DNA of 64,000 nt from Treponema sp. CETP13. Lineage in GTDB: Bacteria > Spirochaetota > Spirochaetia > Treponematales > Treponemataceae. The first letter of the stretch is position 1. Each line of letters begins with the position of its first letter. The notes beneath the pieces were generated by a model. The model did not search any database. It was not told the origin of the DNA and worked only from the letters and a program-made list of their open reading frames with translations. Location of the stretch: contig MLPZ01000007.1 of NCBI GenBank assembly GCA_001885315.1, forward strand, positions 62,001 to 126,000, read 5' to 3'. This document shows positions 63,499-64,000 of the stretch, one piece after another. A program made the position numbers and the translations under genes.

Positions 63499-64000
63499 AT
63501 GTTTAATTTATTGTCAATTGGTGGACTTATTATGCTTGTAATAATAGCTTGTGCACTTATTGCTACATTTATTATTTTTGAAAGAAGTTTATATTACTCA
63601 AACCTAAAAAAGAAAGATATACTTATTTTTCAACATGCCAGAGCTTATGCAAAAGTAAAGCAATATGATAAAGCAGCTATGTACTGCGAAGCACAAAATA
63701 CACCAACTGGAAGTGTCTTGGCAAAAGTTTTTAAGACTCGATTTATGGAATCAGAAGATGCAAAAGAAGCGGTATTAGCTGAAAGCAGTCGTCAACTTCC
63801 TAAGTTGGAGCATTTATTAACTTCTTTAGGAACAATTGCAAATATTTCCACGTTATTAGGGCTTTTAGGTACCGTAACTGGTAATATAGAAGCTTTTGGA
63901 GTTCTTGGTTCTGCTGGCTCTACTGGAGATCCATCTATGCTAGCTGGAGCAATCGCACAAGCGTTAATTACAACAGCTGCAGGGCTTGTAATTTCAATAC
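63499..64000 (+). CDS. TolQ/ExbB/MotA-family proton channel (5' part only)
   Basis: The visible 167 residues start MFNLLSIGGLIMLVIIACALIATF with a first TM helix. A cytoplasmic helical region follows, then TM helices two and three with the conserved LLGLLGTVTGNIEAF and LAGAIAQALITTAAGLVI, as in ExbB/TolQ. These use proton flow to drive an outer-membrane partner; the preceding genes encode candidates. AAGGAG lies 5 nt before the ATG. The gene is cut by the window edge. Confidence 0.92.
   Translation, partial: MFNLLSIGGLIMLVIIACALIATFIIFERSLYYSNLKKKDILIFQHARAYAKVKQYDKAAMYCEAQNTPTGSVLAKVFKTRFMESEDAKEAVLAESSRQLPKLEHLLTSLGTIANISTLLGLLGTVTGNIEAFGVLGSAGSTGDPSMLAGAIAQALITTAAGLVISI

Overview
The window looks like a chromosomal segment of a treponeme-like spirochaete. 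This is inferred from gene content: AT-rich DNA, mglBAC sugar uptake genes whose binding protein starts after a treponeme-style signal peptide, groL with no groS beside it, an ABC-F/ACT/UPF0210/MATE/aroA cluster, large TPR proteins next to an outer-membrane-barrel candidate and a TolQ/MotA-type channel, and a two-gene sufC/sufB-like operon. No rRNA, CRISPR array, phage or insertion sequence was seen. There is one tRNA, tRNA-Val(CAC).

Layout. 1-7.6 kb: a NarL/DesK-type two-component pair (response regulator cut by the window edge), divergent from a tripartite RND efflux operon that ends in a small PII-like protein. 7.6-17.3 kb: oligoendopeptidase F, a lipoprotein, an ABC-F ATPase, an ACT-domain protein with a UPF0210 partner, a MATE transporter and aroA. 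17.3-20.7 kb: a sugar catabolic cluster (DUF4867-like protein, fucose/arabinose-isomerase-family protein, LacI-type regulator). 20.7-27 kb: a Mn-type pyrophosphatase, then mglBAC. 27-33.4 kb: a methyltransferase and a periplasmic sugar-sensing system (anchored binding protein, YesM-like kinase, AraC-type response regulator) with a divergent binding protein. 33.4-35.4 kb: tRNA-Val, a hairpin repeat pair and groL. 35.5-45 kb: an oxidoreductase/RNase HI fusion, a hybrid histidine kinase, a phosphoesterase, xylB-like kinase and uvrC. 43.8-49.3 kb: a LamG/FN3 protein, an acidic TPR protein and an M24 peptidase. 49.5-52.1 kb: a zinc/manganese ABC importer. 52.2-57.4 kb: sufC-sufB-like genes, a Crp/Fnr regulator, an EamA transporter and murJ. 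57.4-64 kb: an envelope operon of two exported proteins, an outer-membrane candidate and a TolQ/MotA-type channel running off the edge.

How genes work together. The isomerase cluster at 17.4 kb and the xylulokinase at 41.7 kb share the same 14-bp palindrome CGTGCTCGAGCACG just downstream of good sigma70-type promoters, so they probably form one sugar regulon, most simply under the LacI-type protein at 19.6 kb. The sensor system at 28-32 kb is a natural candidate regulator of the nearby mgl operon, which also has an inverted repeat at its promoter and a terminator-like hairpin in its leader.

The strongest global signal is regulatory. At least 13 genes have a -10-like hexamer (mostly TATACT or TATAAT) ending 6-9 nt before the start codon and no Shine-Dalgarno sequence, which predicts leaderless or nearly leaderless mRNAs. 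Most other genes have clear GGAG-type sites. Several start codons below were chosen on this basis. Other unusual points are the oxidoreductase/RNase HI fusion, a coiled-coil extension of about 215 residues on MglC, and two covarying hairpins between groL and the tRNA.
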